DNA from: Pempheris klunzingeri
Lineage: Eukaryota; Chordata; Actinopteri; Acropomatiformes; Pempheridae
Direction: 5' to 3'
NCBI RefSeq assembly: GCF_042242105.1
Contig: NC_092031.1
Location: forward strand, 2,998,175-3,062,174
DNA: 64,000 bases
The notes beneath the pieces were generated by a model. It saw nothing but the letters and a program-made list of their open reading frames with translations. It was not told where the DNA came from and did not search any database. This document shows positions 13,182 to 38,599 of the stretch, in pieces. Numbering within the stretch: the first letter of the stretch is position 1; each line of letters opens with the position of its first letter. The translations under genes and the position numbers were made by a program.

Positions 13182-16100
13182 GTCAGTGTGTTAGTGTGTA
13201 GTGGAGGTCTATAGTGTGTGTGTGTGTGTGTGTGTGTGTTAGTTAGTCAGTGTGTTAGTGTGTAGTGGAGGTCTATAGTGTGTGTGTGTGTGTGTGTGTG
13301 TGTGTTAGTTAGTCAGTGTGTAGTGGAGGTCTATAGTGTGTGTGTTAGTTAGTCAGTGTGTTAGTGTGTAGTGGAGGTCTATAGTGTGTAGTGGAGGTCT
13401 ATAGTGTGTGTGTGTGTGTGTGTGTTAGTTAGTCAGTGTGTTAGTGTGTAGTGGAGGTCTATAGTGTGTAGTGGAGGTCTATAGTGTGTAGTGGAGGTCT
13501 ATGGAGGCCTCCATGAGGACAATAAGCAGAAACACCAGTGGAGGCTCTGGGGAAATCTTTCTGTTCCATCAAATCTCCGTCGCTCTCTGCTCATAAAAAT
13601 GAGCCTCGCTCAGAAACTAAGACGTGAAACAGTTCAGAACTCTTCTGGAGGGTTCACAGATCTTTAGTTTCTGTTTCTATGTTCAGAATTGTTTTTGATC
13701 AGTAGGTTTTGTGTCTCCAATTATTCTGGTTTACTGACTTGTGTAACAGTTAATCTGAGGTTGTGCAGATTTTATGGATATGAAGCATCTGAAGATCCTC
13801 CAAGAAATGACGTCACAATAGGCAAAAACACCAAAGGAGCTCAGGCTGACCTTTAACTTCCACACTTTAAAGGGTCAAAGAGCCGCAGCACCAACACTGT
13901 ATGTTAACGTCTGCCCCAACAGTAAAATCCTGATCAGCAAACAGAAAATCATTGACTTGTTTCCACGGATTGAGAAAACCCTGGAGAACATCAAGGATGC
14001 TGACAACACGGTGATGCAGATGCAGATCAAGAGACAAAGAGAGTTCTGGCATTTACTGAAGATCGCCTGTGTAAGTGATTCAGCTGCGTTTATTTGATTT
14101 TATATTTAGTGACATGTCAGTTTCCGTTCATCAACACTTACATATGTTCACTGAGGGATCTGTCTGCTTTGTTTTTATACTTGGAATAATCTCCTGTAAT
14201 TGAATTAAAGCTTCTTGTGTCGTCTTTGGCCAGAAACAGACGATTATTTTCATTATCAGCTCCTCTGCGGATTATTTCTATTTTAATCATCTGATTACAA
14301 AATGTGATAAAATAATGCCCAAAGCGACGTTTTGTTTTTGCTAGTTTTGTCCGACAATCAGTCCTGAACCCAAAAAAATTCAGTTTACTGTCACAAAAGA
14401 CGAAAGAAAAGAAGAAATAACCCCAATTTAGGAGCTAGAATATGAATCGGTTTCAACATTTTGCTTGGAAACGGACCTAAATGATGAATCAGTTATTAAA
14501 ATATTTGCTGCTGTCAGCTTTGGCGCTGTCTGGTCTCCTCTTGCCAACTCTAAATGACCAAAAACAGACAGCAGGACGTTGTGCTGCCTTCATTCCTTCT
14601 GTAGGAGACAGACATCGTGGTCATTATTGCCGTGTGTTGCCAGTTTCATCTCTCTCCTCTCTCTCCTCTCTCTTCCAGGCCCAAAACTCGTCAAGGAACT
14701 CGATAGCAGCGAGTCCAGAGTCGTCCAACCTGCTGCAGGTTTCTCAGTGGTCACAGTCAGCGCAACCGGTCAGCTCCCCACATCCCCTCACCTCCCTACC
14801 TGGGCCAAATGACAGGTGACTCATTCACTCATTCACACATGTGTTTTCATGTTTAACTGTGTGGACACAAATGATCAGTGTAAGCAGAGAACACAGAATA
14901 ACTGACTGCATAAATGATGTTCGCCTCCAGCAGGTTAATATTTAGTGATATGGAATCAGATTTGTTTCAAAAGTTTCAAGCAAAACTTATTAAAAGTCAA
15001 TCAAAATAAATGGAGTTGAGAGAGAAAAAAATGAACTGAAGCAAAAAATTATAACCTTCAAAGTAAAAAATGTCTCTTGAAAACAAATAACTCTGTGGAT
15101 CTATAAAGTTTTTAAAAAAACTACATACAGTGATTAGTACTTACTTTGATCTTGAAGTAGTTGCTTGTATGCCCCCCTATGCTTCCTCTTCATGGCGAAT
15201 AAAGAGTCTTTCTCCCGCTTGGTGATTAGAAAAAGCTCAAAAGACTTTATAGATCCTCAGGAGTCAATTCAAGCAAACAGGGGAACAACCTCCGGGTCAC
15301 AGCCGTGTCGCTCAAAAACTCAACAGCCAATAGGAACGCGGCCTTGAAAGAGCCCGCCCATGCGACAGGTTTGAGTCAAAACTCAAACAAAGAATCTGGC
15401 AGCGCAAACGAAAAAGCCAGAAGCGTAACCAAAAGAGAGAGAGAGGGCGAGAGCAAAACTACATCCTAGAACAAAATAAAAGACAGAGTTATTTGTTTTC
15501 AAGAGACATTTTTTATTTTGAAGGTTATAATTTTTTGCTTGAGTTCATTTTTTTCTCTCTCAAATCCGTTTATTTTGATTGACTTTTAATAAGTTTTGCT
15601 TGAAACTTTTGAAACAAACCTGATTCCATATAGTGACAGCTGTTGCTGTTGTTGTAGCTTTGGAGGTTTTCCTCTGTCAGGCTTCTTTCTGAGCAGAAGT
15701 CACTCATCCTCCCCGGGATTGATCCGTCCTGTCGACTCTATTTCTCAGGAGATGATAACAACAAATAAATAGTTCTCCTTTAACGTCCGCTATCTGTGGG
15801 AGGATCGTATTGTTTTGCAACTAAAAAAAGCAGGACAGTTTGGAGCAGCTTCTTAATCTCCATCTCTAGTTGTATTGTGTTGTTCTGTGTCTGTATTTTT
15901 ATTCAGATCAATTAGCACAGATCCCCCCCCCCCCGGTAAAATACTAAAATCTCCTGTGTGTGACGGTGTTTCCCTTCAGTGATGCTGCGCCGCGTCTGCT
16001 GCAGGAGAATCAGAAGTACCTCAGTCAGCTGACCAGCCTGATGCAGGAGGCTGCTGATGAACAGACCAAAAGCATAGTGGTGAGTTCGTTAGCTCGTCTT

Positions 16101-16817
16101 CTTCTTCGGTGGTGTTTCAGCAAAGCACAGACATCCGTCAAGTCAGCCGTGAAAGTGACACTTAAATTAGAGGAAAACAGCAAAGTGGCTCTAAAGTACA
16201 TTAACTCCTGTATTATTTGCAGGACAGTTAAGACAAGCTAACGTCAACTACTCCACCTTCTCTGAGCTTAAAGGTGTTTTTGAGTAAAGGATAATTATCT
16301 ACTGCATTGTGACAATTTTGTTTACTATAATAATAATAAAGCATTTTTGTAAACGGCACTGAAACAATCTTATCATGTTAGATGGATGTTTAAATAGGCT
16401 GAGAGGTGATTACACTGGGTTGTGCTTGTTATAGTGACACAGATGATCCAGATTAGCGTTAATTACACTCAATACATCAGTTAATAAAGACACAGGTTTA
16501 GTGTGTGGCTGTGTGACAGTGCAGCAAATAATAGCTTCATCCAAGATGGGTGGAAAAATGATTCTATTAAATGTAAATACTTTTTTTAGTACAAACTTTT
16601 TCTAGTTTTAGAAAAGCTAACAGTGTTTTCACGTTGAGCTGCTGCTTCCTTTACAGGATTTATTAATTTATTTATTTTATTAGAAATATTCAAACATTTT
16701 TAAGGATGCTTTTGTTTAATTCCATTAACGCCGTGGTTCTCCTCTCTCAAGGACCAAGACTGGAGCTGGACGAAATACGAAACTTTAACTACAAAATTAA
16801 AAAAGAGAAACGCGTAA
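3372..16817 (+). CDS. chuk: IKK-alpha, inhibitor of NF-kB kinase subunit alpha (CHUK)
   Basis: Serine/threonine kinase of the IKK complex; with IKK-beta and NEMO it phosphorylates IkB, and alone it drives p100 processing. Coding exons: 3372-3476, 3743-3837, 4197-4314, 5221-5290, 5380-5468, 5552-5641, 5922-6046, 6943-7050, 7207-7342, 8206-8400, 8625-8727, 8879-9002, 10441-10592, 10703-10764, 10856-10965, 12120-12169, 12288-12393, 13923-14070, 14679-14815, 15980-16079, 16752-16817. They give 762 aa (human 745). Visible: glycine loop [11 protein letters not shown] lysine in LAVKMC (K44), IHRDLKPEN (D145), IIDLGYAK, and activation loop [10 protein letters not shown] with both phosphoserines (S177, S181). 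The kinase domain ends near 310; a ubiquitin-like domain (about 313-400) and a helical scaffold/dimerisation domain (about 410-670) follow. LFENKPYT and [10 protein letters not shown] fit CHUK rather than IKBKB. The NEMO-binding motif is altered (QDWSWT). All junction phases agree. Confidence 0.97.
9767..10172. mobile_element. piggyBac-type MITE with TTAA ends (chuk intron 12)
   Basis: TTAA (9767-9770) is followed by AAGTGCAGTGTGGAGG, and the right end CCTACACACTGCACTT is followed by TTAA (10169-10172). The termini are inverted repeats, and TTAA is the target-site duplication of piggyBac elements. The inside (GGCATCTAGTGGTGAAGTTAC, ATGGCGG) matches a very common teleost non-autonomous family from memory. 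It has no transposase, and its length is about 400 bp. Confidence 0.75.
11000..12110. other. chuk intron 15, no exon seen
   Basis: Intron between the exon ending at 10965 and the one starting at 12120. Short open frames here lack splice signals and protein-like composition. A GC-richer patch at about 11870-11960 (GGACGACCGCCGGCG) has no identified role. Confidence 0.5.
12820..13509 (+). repeat. Compound minisatellite with TG runs (chuk intron 17)
   Basis: About 14 copies of a unit built from TAGTGGAGGTCTATAG, a variable (TG)n run and TTAGTTAGTCAGTGTG. Unit length varies from 18 bp (three tight copies near 13,373-13,500) to about 75 bp, mostly through the TG run length. The repeat ends about 400 bp before the next coding exon (13923), so it sits inside an intron that must be spliced. 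Confidence 0.95.
14220..14480 (+). repeat. Dispersed teleost repeat, forward copy (chuk intron 18)
   Basis: Contains GACGATTATTTTCATTATC, TTTTGTCCGACAATCAGTCC, AACCCAAAAAAATTCAG and GGAGCTAGAAT. These match, in the same order, stretches at 18430-18670, 53480-53750, 55470-55650 and 58030-58450. The copies have diverged strongly, and the family name is uncertain. Confidence 0.6.
14949..15630. mobile_element. DNA transposon with ~150-bp terminal inverted repeats and 6-bp duplication (chuk intron 19)
   Basis: The left arm begins TATGGAATCAGATTTGTTTC and the right arm ends in its near-exact reverse complement; the arms run about 150 bp (14949-15100 and 15480-15630). The element is bordered by TAGTGA on both sides (14943-14948 and 15631-15636), a perfect 6-bp target-site duplication. 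The 380-bp interior has no coding capacity. High arm identity and intact duplications suggest a fairly recent insertion. I cannot assign a superfamily from the ends alone. Confidence 0.8.
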
Positions 16818-17625
16818 GTCTCCTCCACCACCACACCACCACCACCACCACCACCACCCCGCCTGTGCTCCGAGTAACACTAAAGACTGAGAGCTGTTAG
16901 CGCAGCAGAGCGGCGTCACACGTTGTACAGTTGTATACATGGACTCAGATATTCTCTTAAAAAAAAAAAGAAAAAAAAAAGAAAAAGATGGCTCTCCTGA
17001 TCTTCGTTGGAAAAACAAAAAAAAAAGCAGATCCCACATGCTAGGTGGCGTCTGTCCGCTCCCATCGTCTCACATGGTGGAAGCTTCGAACAATGAATAT
17101 TCTTGTTTTTATATGAGAAAACAATGAAGCTGTCTCACTCTACTTTTTTTTTTTTCCTTTTGCTGCACAATATTCATCATAATTCAAAAAAAACAAAGTG
17201 ATGATATTCATTTTTACTATTACTGCAAAACTGTAGCACCGGATTTGTGGATGTGAGGTGGATTTATGGCACTGGAGGAGGAGGAGGGGGAGGAGGAGGG
17301 GGAGGAGGGTGTCGGACAGGCGTGTGGAAACATGTTCAACCCTGTGACATGCAAGGAAAACACAGGAAGTGGTCGTGGGTGTGGTGCGGGGGGTCGAGGA
17401 GGAAATTACAATGAAGCAAACAGCACTTTGATACTCCCATGTATCCTCTCTGCAAAGAGTTCGTTCCCGATGAAACGTTCCAGGCTGCCAAAACCCGACC
17501 AGACAAAAAACTGTCGCTCATAATCAGTTAGATATATTTTACTATACACAGTCTGGGTTTAGACTCGATGTAAATGTTATTTTGAGTTAAGTTTTTATAA
17601 ATAAAGTGTTGCATATCATAGGCGG
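16818..17625 (+). other. chuk: chuk 3'UTR with polyA signal candidate
   Basis: Downstream of the TAA at 16815-16817. It contains a (CAC)n tract (16824-16858), adenine-rich runs at 16958-17025 and a GGAGGA purine tract (17272-17310). The first clear AATAAA is at 17600-17605 followed by GT-rich sequence, the best cleavage signal candidate. A second AATAAA at 18170-18175 falls inside a reverse copy of a dispersed repeat (about 18060-18180) and is less convincing. Confidence 0.6.
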
Positions 17626-18059
17626 AAAGTCTTTTGTCATGATATATGTGACAGACGTGGCAGGCCATTATGTTTCTATATATGTATCTATAACGTACAT
17701 CTGTTTGTTTTCTTTCACACTTTTTCACCACACCGTGGGTTTTTGTCGTCTCATTTATGTGCACATGATATCTCACTGGGTGGTTTGTGCCGCGTTCATG
17801 TCAAAGAGAGCTGAAGCGAGTTTCTGTTCAAAATTAGTGCCGATTTTAAACTAATTTCTAGAAAATCTGCAAAGTAAAATGCGAGAAACGAATGTGCTGC
17901 TGTTATTTGTTGGTTCGTGGAGATAAACCGCTGTGGAAAAGATTAGTTTTTTTAGAGGTCGACCATTTTGGTGGAGATAATATCAGCTGATTAATCTGTT
18001 ATTATAATGACCTGTGTTGGTGTGAGGAAGGTTATCGTCTCCTCATCGCTCCCCACAGG

Positions 18060-18670
18060 GAGGGAACATTGTGTTTAAGCCATTTGTGATTAAAAGAAAA
18101 TTAATGGGCAAGCTGCAACATTCTCCGATGTGAGGATTTGCTGTTTTTCTTTGTTTTATGTGACAGTGAAATAAATATATTGTGCTTTCAGACCACTGCT
18201 GGTTTGTTTTCTCACATCTGGCAGAAAAAAGAATGAATCATTTAATCAAGAAGATGATCAGAAGACAAACTGAGATTATTTGCTGCCTTAAATGTTTTTC
18301 AGGGTCTTTTTAAAAATAATCATGGATGTGTTTTGTATTTCAAGGAGATTAATATCACATTTAATGAATATAGCGCTATAACGTCACTGTAGAGTGTTTT
18401 AACCCTCACACAACCTACTGACTGACTGTGATCTGATGATTTGAACTCGCTCGCAGCAAATGGGAGTGATTATTTTCACTATTATTAGCTTAATTTGTCC
18501 AACTAACAGTCTGAAACCCAAAGTTTTACAATTAAAAAAAAATGTAGAAAACGAAGAAAAAGCAGCAAATCATCACGTTTGAGAAGCTGTGACCAGAGAA
18601 TATTTGGTGTTTTTGCTTGAAAAGCCACCGAAACAATCAGTTATCGAAACGGTTTGCAGGATAATCAATA
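18060..18670. repeat. Two oppositely oriented copies of a dispersed repeat family
   Basis: About 18060-18180 (GATGTGAGGATTTGCTG, GACAGTGAAATAAATAT) is a reverse-oriented copy, and about 18430-18670 (TTTGTCCAACTAACAGTCTG, GAGAAGCTGTGACCAGAGAA, AATCAGTTATCGAAAC) is a forward copy of the family also seen at 14220-14480 and 58030-58450. Confidence 0.55.
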
Positions 18671-18679
18671 ACTGATCCT

Positions 18680-19855
18680 TTGAGCTCCGGTCGTAAAAAA
18701 AAAAAAACCCCGGGACTGCTTCCCATAATTAACCCACATGACATGAACCCGGCGTCAGTGTGACATGGAGTGGGCGTCTTCGTCCTGTGATCTGCAGTCA
18801 GATGGATGTGAGCGATGAGATAGATGAGAGAAGCTCACAGGAAAGCAGGATAGTGAAATAGATGAATGTACTGCAGTTATGCTCTCGGGTGGTAGCTGAG
18901 TCGTGGTGTGGTTCCTTTGGGCCGGAGAGAAATAAACTTCCAGAGTTGTATTTATGAAGCTGAAGTGCAATGGAGAGAAAAAAAGAGTCTGTTTTTTTGT
19001 ATTTAAGTAACACGATTCGTCAGTTTTGTTTTCATTTAAGTATTTGTTTCCATCTGATGGTTTAAAGTCGTCTCTGAATGTTTAATTTTAGAGGTTTTAT
19101 TGTATAAAGATCAAATGTTTGCCTGGTAATGAAATAAAAAAAAAAGACTTTGGCATGATTCTGATGTTCAGTTCACTGTTTTACTCCTGGAGCCGCCGGT
19201 TTCATCTTCAGCAGCGTTTCTTGTTTCATGGATTTAATGAAATGACACTAAACCAACTAAAGCTGTTAGATAGATGTAGTGGTTATTACAGCCGAACTGG
19301 AGGACGTCGTTTCATCGTGATATCTCATATTTAGCTCATTTCTATCTGAGCATTTTGTTTAAGACTCAAAAAAAAAAGTGAGGTGAGGAGGAATGTTGTT
19401 CTTTTTCATGTTTTATGATAAAGATTTGTGAGGATTAATCATTTTAAGGTCAAATATTTATTAAAAAGATGAAGGAAACAGCTTTGATCCTAGTCTACTT
19501 CGAGCTAGCTAGCTAAAGACCTTCAAACAGTGAGCCACGGCTAAATGACAAATACACACAGGCGATTCTCTTCATTTTAAAAGAAGAAATAGTTTTAAAT
19601 GCTTTTTAAAGTCACTTTTTTTTTTTTTTTTTTCCACTGAAACCTGATCGATAACTACAAGGACACCCTTTGATCGTTCATTTATGGCCAAATTTGCTCC
19701 TCTCAGGACTTAATGTGTGTGAAAACGAACACTTTGAATCATCTCGAATGGGTTCGTTTGAATTCAAATTTCAGAGAAGAAGCTCCACTGTTCACTTCCT
19801 TCCTTCCTTCCTTCCTACAGTGAGCAACTAGCTGTTGAACTTAGTGGAGCATTCA
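18680..19855. other. Intergenic, no gene seen
   Basis: AT-rich DNA with no supported exon. It contains a poly-T run (19618-19634) and a short TTCC repeat near 19798-19815. Confidence 0.6.
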
Positions 19856-19859
19856 GCAG

Positions 19860-20194
19860 CTAAACAGCCAGATGTTTCCCTCAGGAGGAGGTGGAGACCA
19901 AAAATGGAGCTAAAAGAGAGTGAATATTAGATTTAAGTTATGAAGCAAACACAAATATGACTCCAAGTGAGAGATAATGTTGCTCCATAACCTCTGGATG
20001 TGTAGATAAGAAACTGTTTGCTAACAAGTTTGCCACATCAACTGTGCGGTTTTTAGTTCTTTATTTTGTTTCGAGGGTGAACCCACACAGACTCAGAGGC
20101 TCGTTATGGGAGAAGATGGGTAAAATAGTCAAGTTCTTCCACCACAAACTGGGAAAACTGTTTCTGTGAGCAGCTGAGGGTTAGTGCTGTCATG
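19860..20194 (+). repeat. Left arm of a long interrupted inverted repeat
   Basis: Positions 20073-20194 match the reverse complement of 21183-21304 with 2 differences in 122 bp (my hand alignment). An outer segment, 19860-19947 (GGTGGAGACCAAAAATGGAG, TAAAAGAGAGTGAATA), matches the reverse complement of 21402-21490 less closely. The arms are separated by about 1 kb of unrelated sequence. Confidence 0.85.
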
Positions 20195-21182
20195 TTGAAA
20201 CAGGAAAGGGTCTCAAACACAAACTGTTGACACAAAGTTGGAAATATTACCGTCGAGTCTTTAGAAAACTGATGCAACAAGCCGTGGTTACACACCCGCT
20301 TTCACTTCTTTGGTATCACCAGTGATTTCTCAAGTGGTGACACAGTCGGTGACAAAACAAAAAAAATCTGAAAAAGGAGAAGTTGGAAACAATCGAGATA
20401 ATTTGACTCAACTGTTCAGCCCTCACACTGAATGATTAACACTGAGTCACTGAGCCGTGCAGATTATCTCGTCCTGCCTGTGTTTGAGTGTTTCTACGGT
20501 TCAGACGAGGACTCGCTCTCAGCCGGCCTTCGTCTGTTTTACCACGTGTGTCAGGAAATTATTTGTCAGGAATCTTACAAGCATGAGAAGTTGAACCAGG
20601 TCACTTCTGTCCCGCTGTCTTAACTAATAACCTGCTGTTTTGACATTTACGATTATTTATCAAAGCCTGAGACACAGTTTCTGCCAGAAACCTTGAGAGA
20701 TGCGTCATAAATCACCAGGAGAGGACACAAACATTAACAGGCCACACAGAGACCGATCATGATTCGACTGTGTGGTTGGAAAGTCTTGTGGATTTATCTG
20801 AAACTGGAATTTCAGTCTGAACACAAACACAGATGGCTGCATGTTTGACTAAAGGCTCCCTTTGAAGAGGGCTGTCGTCATCACGTATTGTCTCCCGCAG
20901 ACTGAGGCCCAGTGAGCCGCTGATCTGAAGCCGTGCTGCAGAACAAACCTCACTCGCTGTACAACTGCTGTTTTATGATGAATCAGGGTGAATCAGACGA
21001 GCTCTCACGCCGAGAAACCAGCCCCCTCCCTCGGGCCTGCATTCCTCACGGCTCAACTCCCCAGTCTGAGCGCTGATTTACACCCATTTACTGCTAGATT
21101 TATACATCTGACTTTTTGGGAGGGATCAGTGCAGGTTTTTTTTCTTCATCCTTCCTTCCTTCATGACCCCTTCCTGTTTCGA

Positions 21183-21490
21183 CATGACAGCACTAACCCT
21201 CAGCTGCTCACAGAAACAGTTTTCCCAGTTTGTGGTGGAAGAACTTGACTATTTTAGCCATCTTCTCCCATAACGAGCCTCTGAGCCTGTGTGGGTTCAC
21301 CCTCATCCTCCTCTCAGACCTTTCTGCACAACTTTAATGCATTTTATTGGAAGTTTGTTGCCGTGTAGCCAGTATAGATTAGCATTATCTCTGTTTGTGT
21401 CCGCTTCATGATTTAAATATAGTATTCACTCTCTTTTAGCTCCATTTTGGGTCTCCACCTCCTTCTGAGGGAAATATCTGGCTGTTTCAG
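21183..21490 (-). repeat. Right arm of the long interrupted inverted repeat
   Basis: Partner of 19860-20194. The inner 122 bp (21183-21304) are nearly identical to the left arm inverted; the outer part (21402-21490) is more diverged. The same outer motif also occurs alone at about 23549-23640, so at least that part is a dispersed repeat unit. Confidence 0.85.
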
Positions 21491-21729
21491 AAACATTTAA
21501 AATACAAGACGTTTCTTGTAAAATGAAGAACAAATATTTAAGTTTCTGCACTTTTCTTTCTAGCGGTTAGATTTAAAAGATAACGGGTACTTTTTTTAAC
21601 CTGGGCCCCGTTTTTTTAAAACATTTTGGACACTACAAAAAGTTTTGGTCCAATAAATTGCTTCATCTGAGAACGATAAGCGAACGAGCCACACGGGCTG
21701 CAGAACAAAGTTAACATTACAAAGATGGA

Positions 21730-22165
21730 TCCTTTTTGTTTAACCAGACTCCACTGACAAAAACAGTAATTTCAGATCCAACACTATTTGTGTAGCACAA
21801 TAACACAAACAAACTAAGTGATTGAGGCAGCAGTAGATGTAGAAGATGGAGCTTCCAGGCCTGAAAAGTGAAGCCAATGTTGAAGTGCTTTTAAACCTGA
21901 ATTCTTCCTAATGGGCTGCAGGGGGCGACTCCACTGGCTCCAAAAAGATGTCTGAAACTCAAAGTGGCCGTACAAAACCCAAAGGGTAACGTCAAATATA
22001 TACAGTTTATGGCACTAGACCGACCTCTCCTGTGTTCTCGCAAGATAAAATCACAGATTTTGTCAATGGAGTCTGGTCGGTTTGAGCCACGCGATATAAA
22101 AGCTGTTTCCTTTTAAACCAAAAGGATCTTCCAGGTCTCTCTCTGTAGGGATCCTTTTCACTTAG
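21730..22165. mobile_element. Palindromic MITE-like element, copy 1
   Basis: The left half has GTTTAACCAGACTCCACTGA and ACAAAAACAGTAATTTC; the right half has the inverse, TTTTGTCAATGGAGTCTGGT, GCGATATAAAAGCTGTTTCC and AAACCAAAAGGATC. The same modules in the same fold-back order occur at 55030-55455 and 61380-61840. It has no open reading frame of note. Confidence 0.7.
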
Positions 22166-22986
22166 AATAACAACCTGAGCCTGTCCGTGGGGAAAACAAA
22201 CACTTTTAGTGGACGAACTTTGATCTGGTGCTGTTACCCAAAAGGATTACGTTACAGCCAATATGGCTCATTTTCAGCCGCCAACCAAATGATGTCGTCT
22301 GTAGTGTTGCTTCAATGGACGGAACAAATCAAGGATATCTGACTTTTTCTTCTTTTTGTATAAAAACAATCCTCAAACTGGCTCTAATTTACTTCTCAGC
22401 TTGTTTCCCACGACAAGTCTGTGTTAAACTGGAAACCACCAGCCGTTGCGTCCGACCGCTTCAGAAGCCAGATGAGTCCAAACACTGGGGGTTTGAGCTC
22501 GGCTGCACGGCTCTGACTCACTGCTGCTCCTCAGCCCGTTTCCTCAGACGTCACGCTGGAGACCAATAAATACGGATTAACTGTTAGCTGCTGGGAAGAA
22601 CAATAGAAGAGCACTCAGTAGGGTTACACAGGAAAAGATAAAAACAGCTCAGAGACGTAGACACAACTGAGTCGTTCGAGGAAAACTTTTAATCGTGGAT
22701 GAACCTTGAAGGAAACGACGGCAGATTAGAAGCTGTTTCGCTTCACGCTGACAATAAAGTGCTGCGATAAAAGCTTCCTTCGTGGGAATTCATTCCATGT
22801 TCACATTCAATCAATCGGTCACGACAGATTAAAAAGGAAGACTGATCACAACAACTAATATTTGGTATTTTAGGAGCAATAATGAGTGAAATTTCCACTA
22901 ATTTACATTTTAAACCACAACGTATGAAACCCTGGAAACTTATCAGTGCAGTAAGAAAGAAAAGTTGCTGCTCCTCGAGGCTCAGA

Positions 22987-22987
<1 letters not shown>

Positions 22988-23071
<84 letters not shown>
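22988..23071. repeat. (CA)n microsatellite
   Basis: About 42 uninterrupted CA units. The cysteine/valine and threonine/histidine open frames across it are artefacts of the dinucleotide. Confidence 0.99.
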
Positions 23072-23075
<4 letters not shown>

Positions 23076-23099
23076 GGGACTGAAAACAAGCAAACAAAG

Positions 23100-24170
23100 G
23101 AGTGTGTAAATGTTTCAAGCTGAACCACAGTAACACACACAGGTCGTTGGACTGTACGTACCATTCATAGGATTTCAAGTAAAAAATGAACCTTGTAGAA
23201 GGCACAGACTGGCGAACACACAGTTTAGGGACTGTAACTACGACACCCTAATATCTACAAAGCCTCAAAACTCACTCTTGTTTTGGAACTAATTTGTCCG
23301 ATATTTGTATTTCGATCCGATCTGGCACCTGGTCGCTATTGGCTGGAGGCTACACGCTAAAAGAGGGATTGTTTTCCAGACATCGTTCTGTGGGAAAATC
23401 CGACTAATTCTACTATTAAAGTGACTTTAATCAATATTTTTATAGCAACAAATGTATCCACTGTAAATTTTAACAGGCGTTTAACTATAACTGCAGGGAA
23501 TTATCGCCTGAATCTGCACCTCCACTCGACTTTACGACAGCTAGAGACGAGCCAGGAGGTGGTGGAGACCAAAAACGGAGGTAAAAGAGAGAGAATATTG
23601 GACAAATGAGCAATAATGTTGCTCCATAACTGCTGTCGGCTGGACAATTATCAGTTATTACAAGTTTAAGGTGCATAAAGAAATTTAAATTGTGTATTTT
23701 TATAATTTTAAACGTAATACTTAAATGGGACAGTGTGTATTATGCTAAATCAGCGACAGAGCCTCCCACATAACGTCCCTTCCCCCGCTATCTAATACAT
23801 TTCTTACAGTCCCTTGCACAAACATTTGATAAATATTTTAAAAGTACATTTTCATGTGAGCACCGTTTTGCTCGCGCTTGTAAAAGTGCAATGAGATAAA
23901 TGTTTGTTACAAAGGACGTTAGCAGAAAGAACAAACAACACAAAAAAAATAAAAATATCACGTTTCCACAGCAGCTGTGAAGCCGTTGGTCTCGTTTCGT
24001 TATCAAAGACATTCTCCGTCGGTGAAGTCTTGTTCATGCACAGCAGAAGAAAGAGAGTGAACTTTTCCGGACTCTTTGGCCTCTGTGAATCAGGATCGCT
24101 CTCTGTCAGCGTGTTCATCTGCACGCCGAATCTCCTCCGCTTTGGTGAAACTTGATGCTTTTCAGGAGAA
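23100..24170. other. Intergenic, or adam8 3'UTR; one dispersed repeat copy
   Basis: No coding exon is supported. About 23549-23640 is a third copy of the GGTGGAGACC / GTAAAAGAGAG / AATGTTGCTCCATAAC repeat found in the inverted repeat arms. The adam8 3'UTR must begin just below 24173 on the minus strand, but I could not see a convincing minus-strand AATAAA between 23000 and 24170. Confidence 0.5.
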
Positions 24171-24172
24171 TT

Positions 24173-38192
<14,020 letters not shown>

Positions 38193-38599
38193 GTTCGGTG
38201 CGCTCTGCTCGGTCACAGCCGCTCCTCAGCTCCCGTTATTCCGCCCGCCGTGAATCATCGGTGCCGCTCATGTTTACCGGAACAGCCGTCAAGCTGCGGG
38301 ATTACAAAAACACACTTCCGGTGAAATAAAACATGTCAAAGTAAAGCTCTGTACTGCTCAAAACTGCTGATTTGTCACCCAAGCACTCAGTATGTTGAAT
38401 AAATATGAGTAAAAACATTATTTTTAATCTGTTATCCGGGATCTTTTAAAGATGTCTGCCCGTAAAGAGAAAACGTTTGGCAAACACGAAAAACAACGGT
38501 TACTACGGTTTAAACGTTGATAAAAGTCGTAAAATTGCACCCGTAAAACAGTTTTTGTGAACACGAATTAAAAGAAGCAACTCACCGCTGGATCAAGAA

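Noticed and set aside
22743-23205. Open frames with long Cys-Val or Thr-His runs
   Set aside because: They are translations of the (CA)n microsatellite and have no splice or start context.
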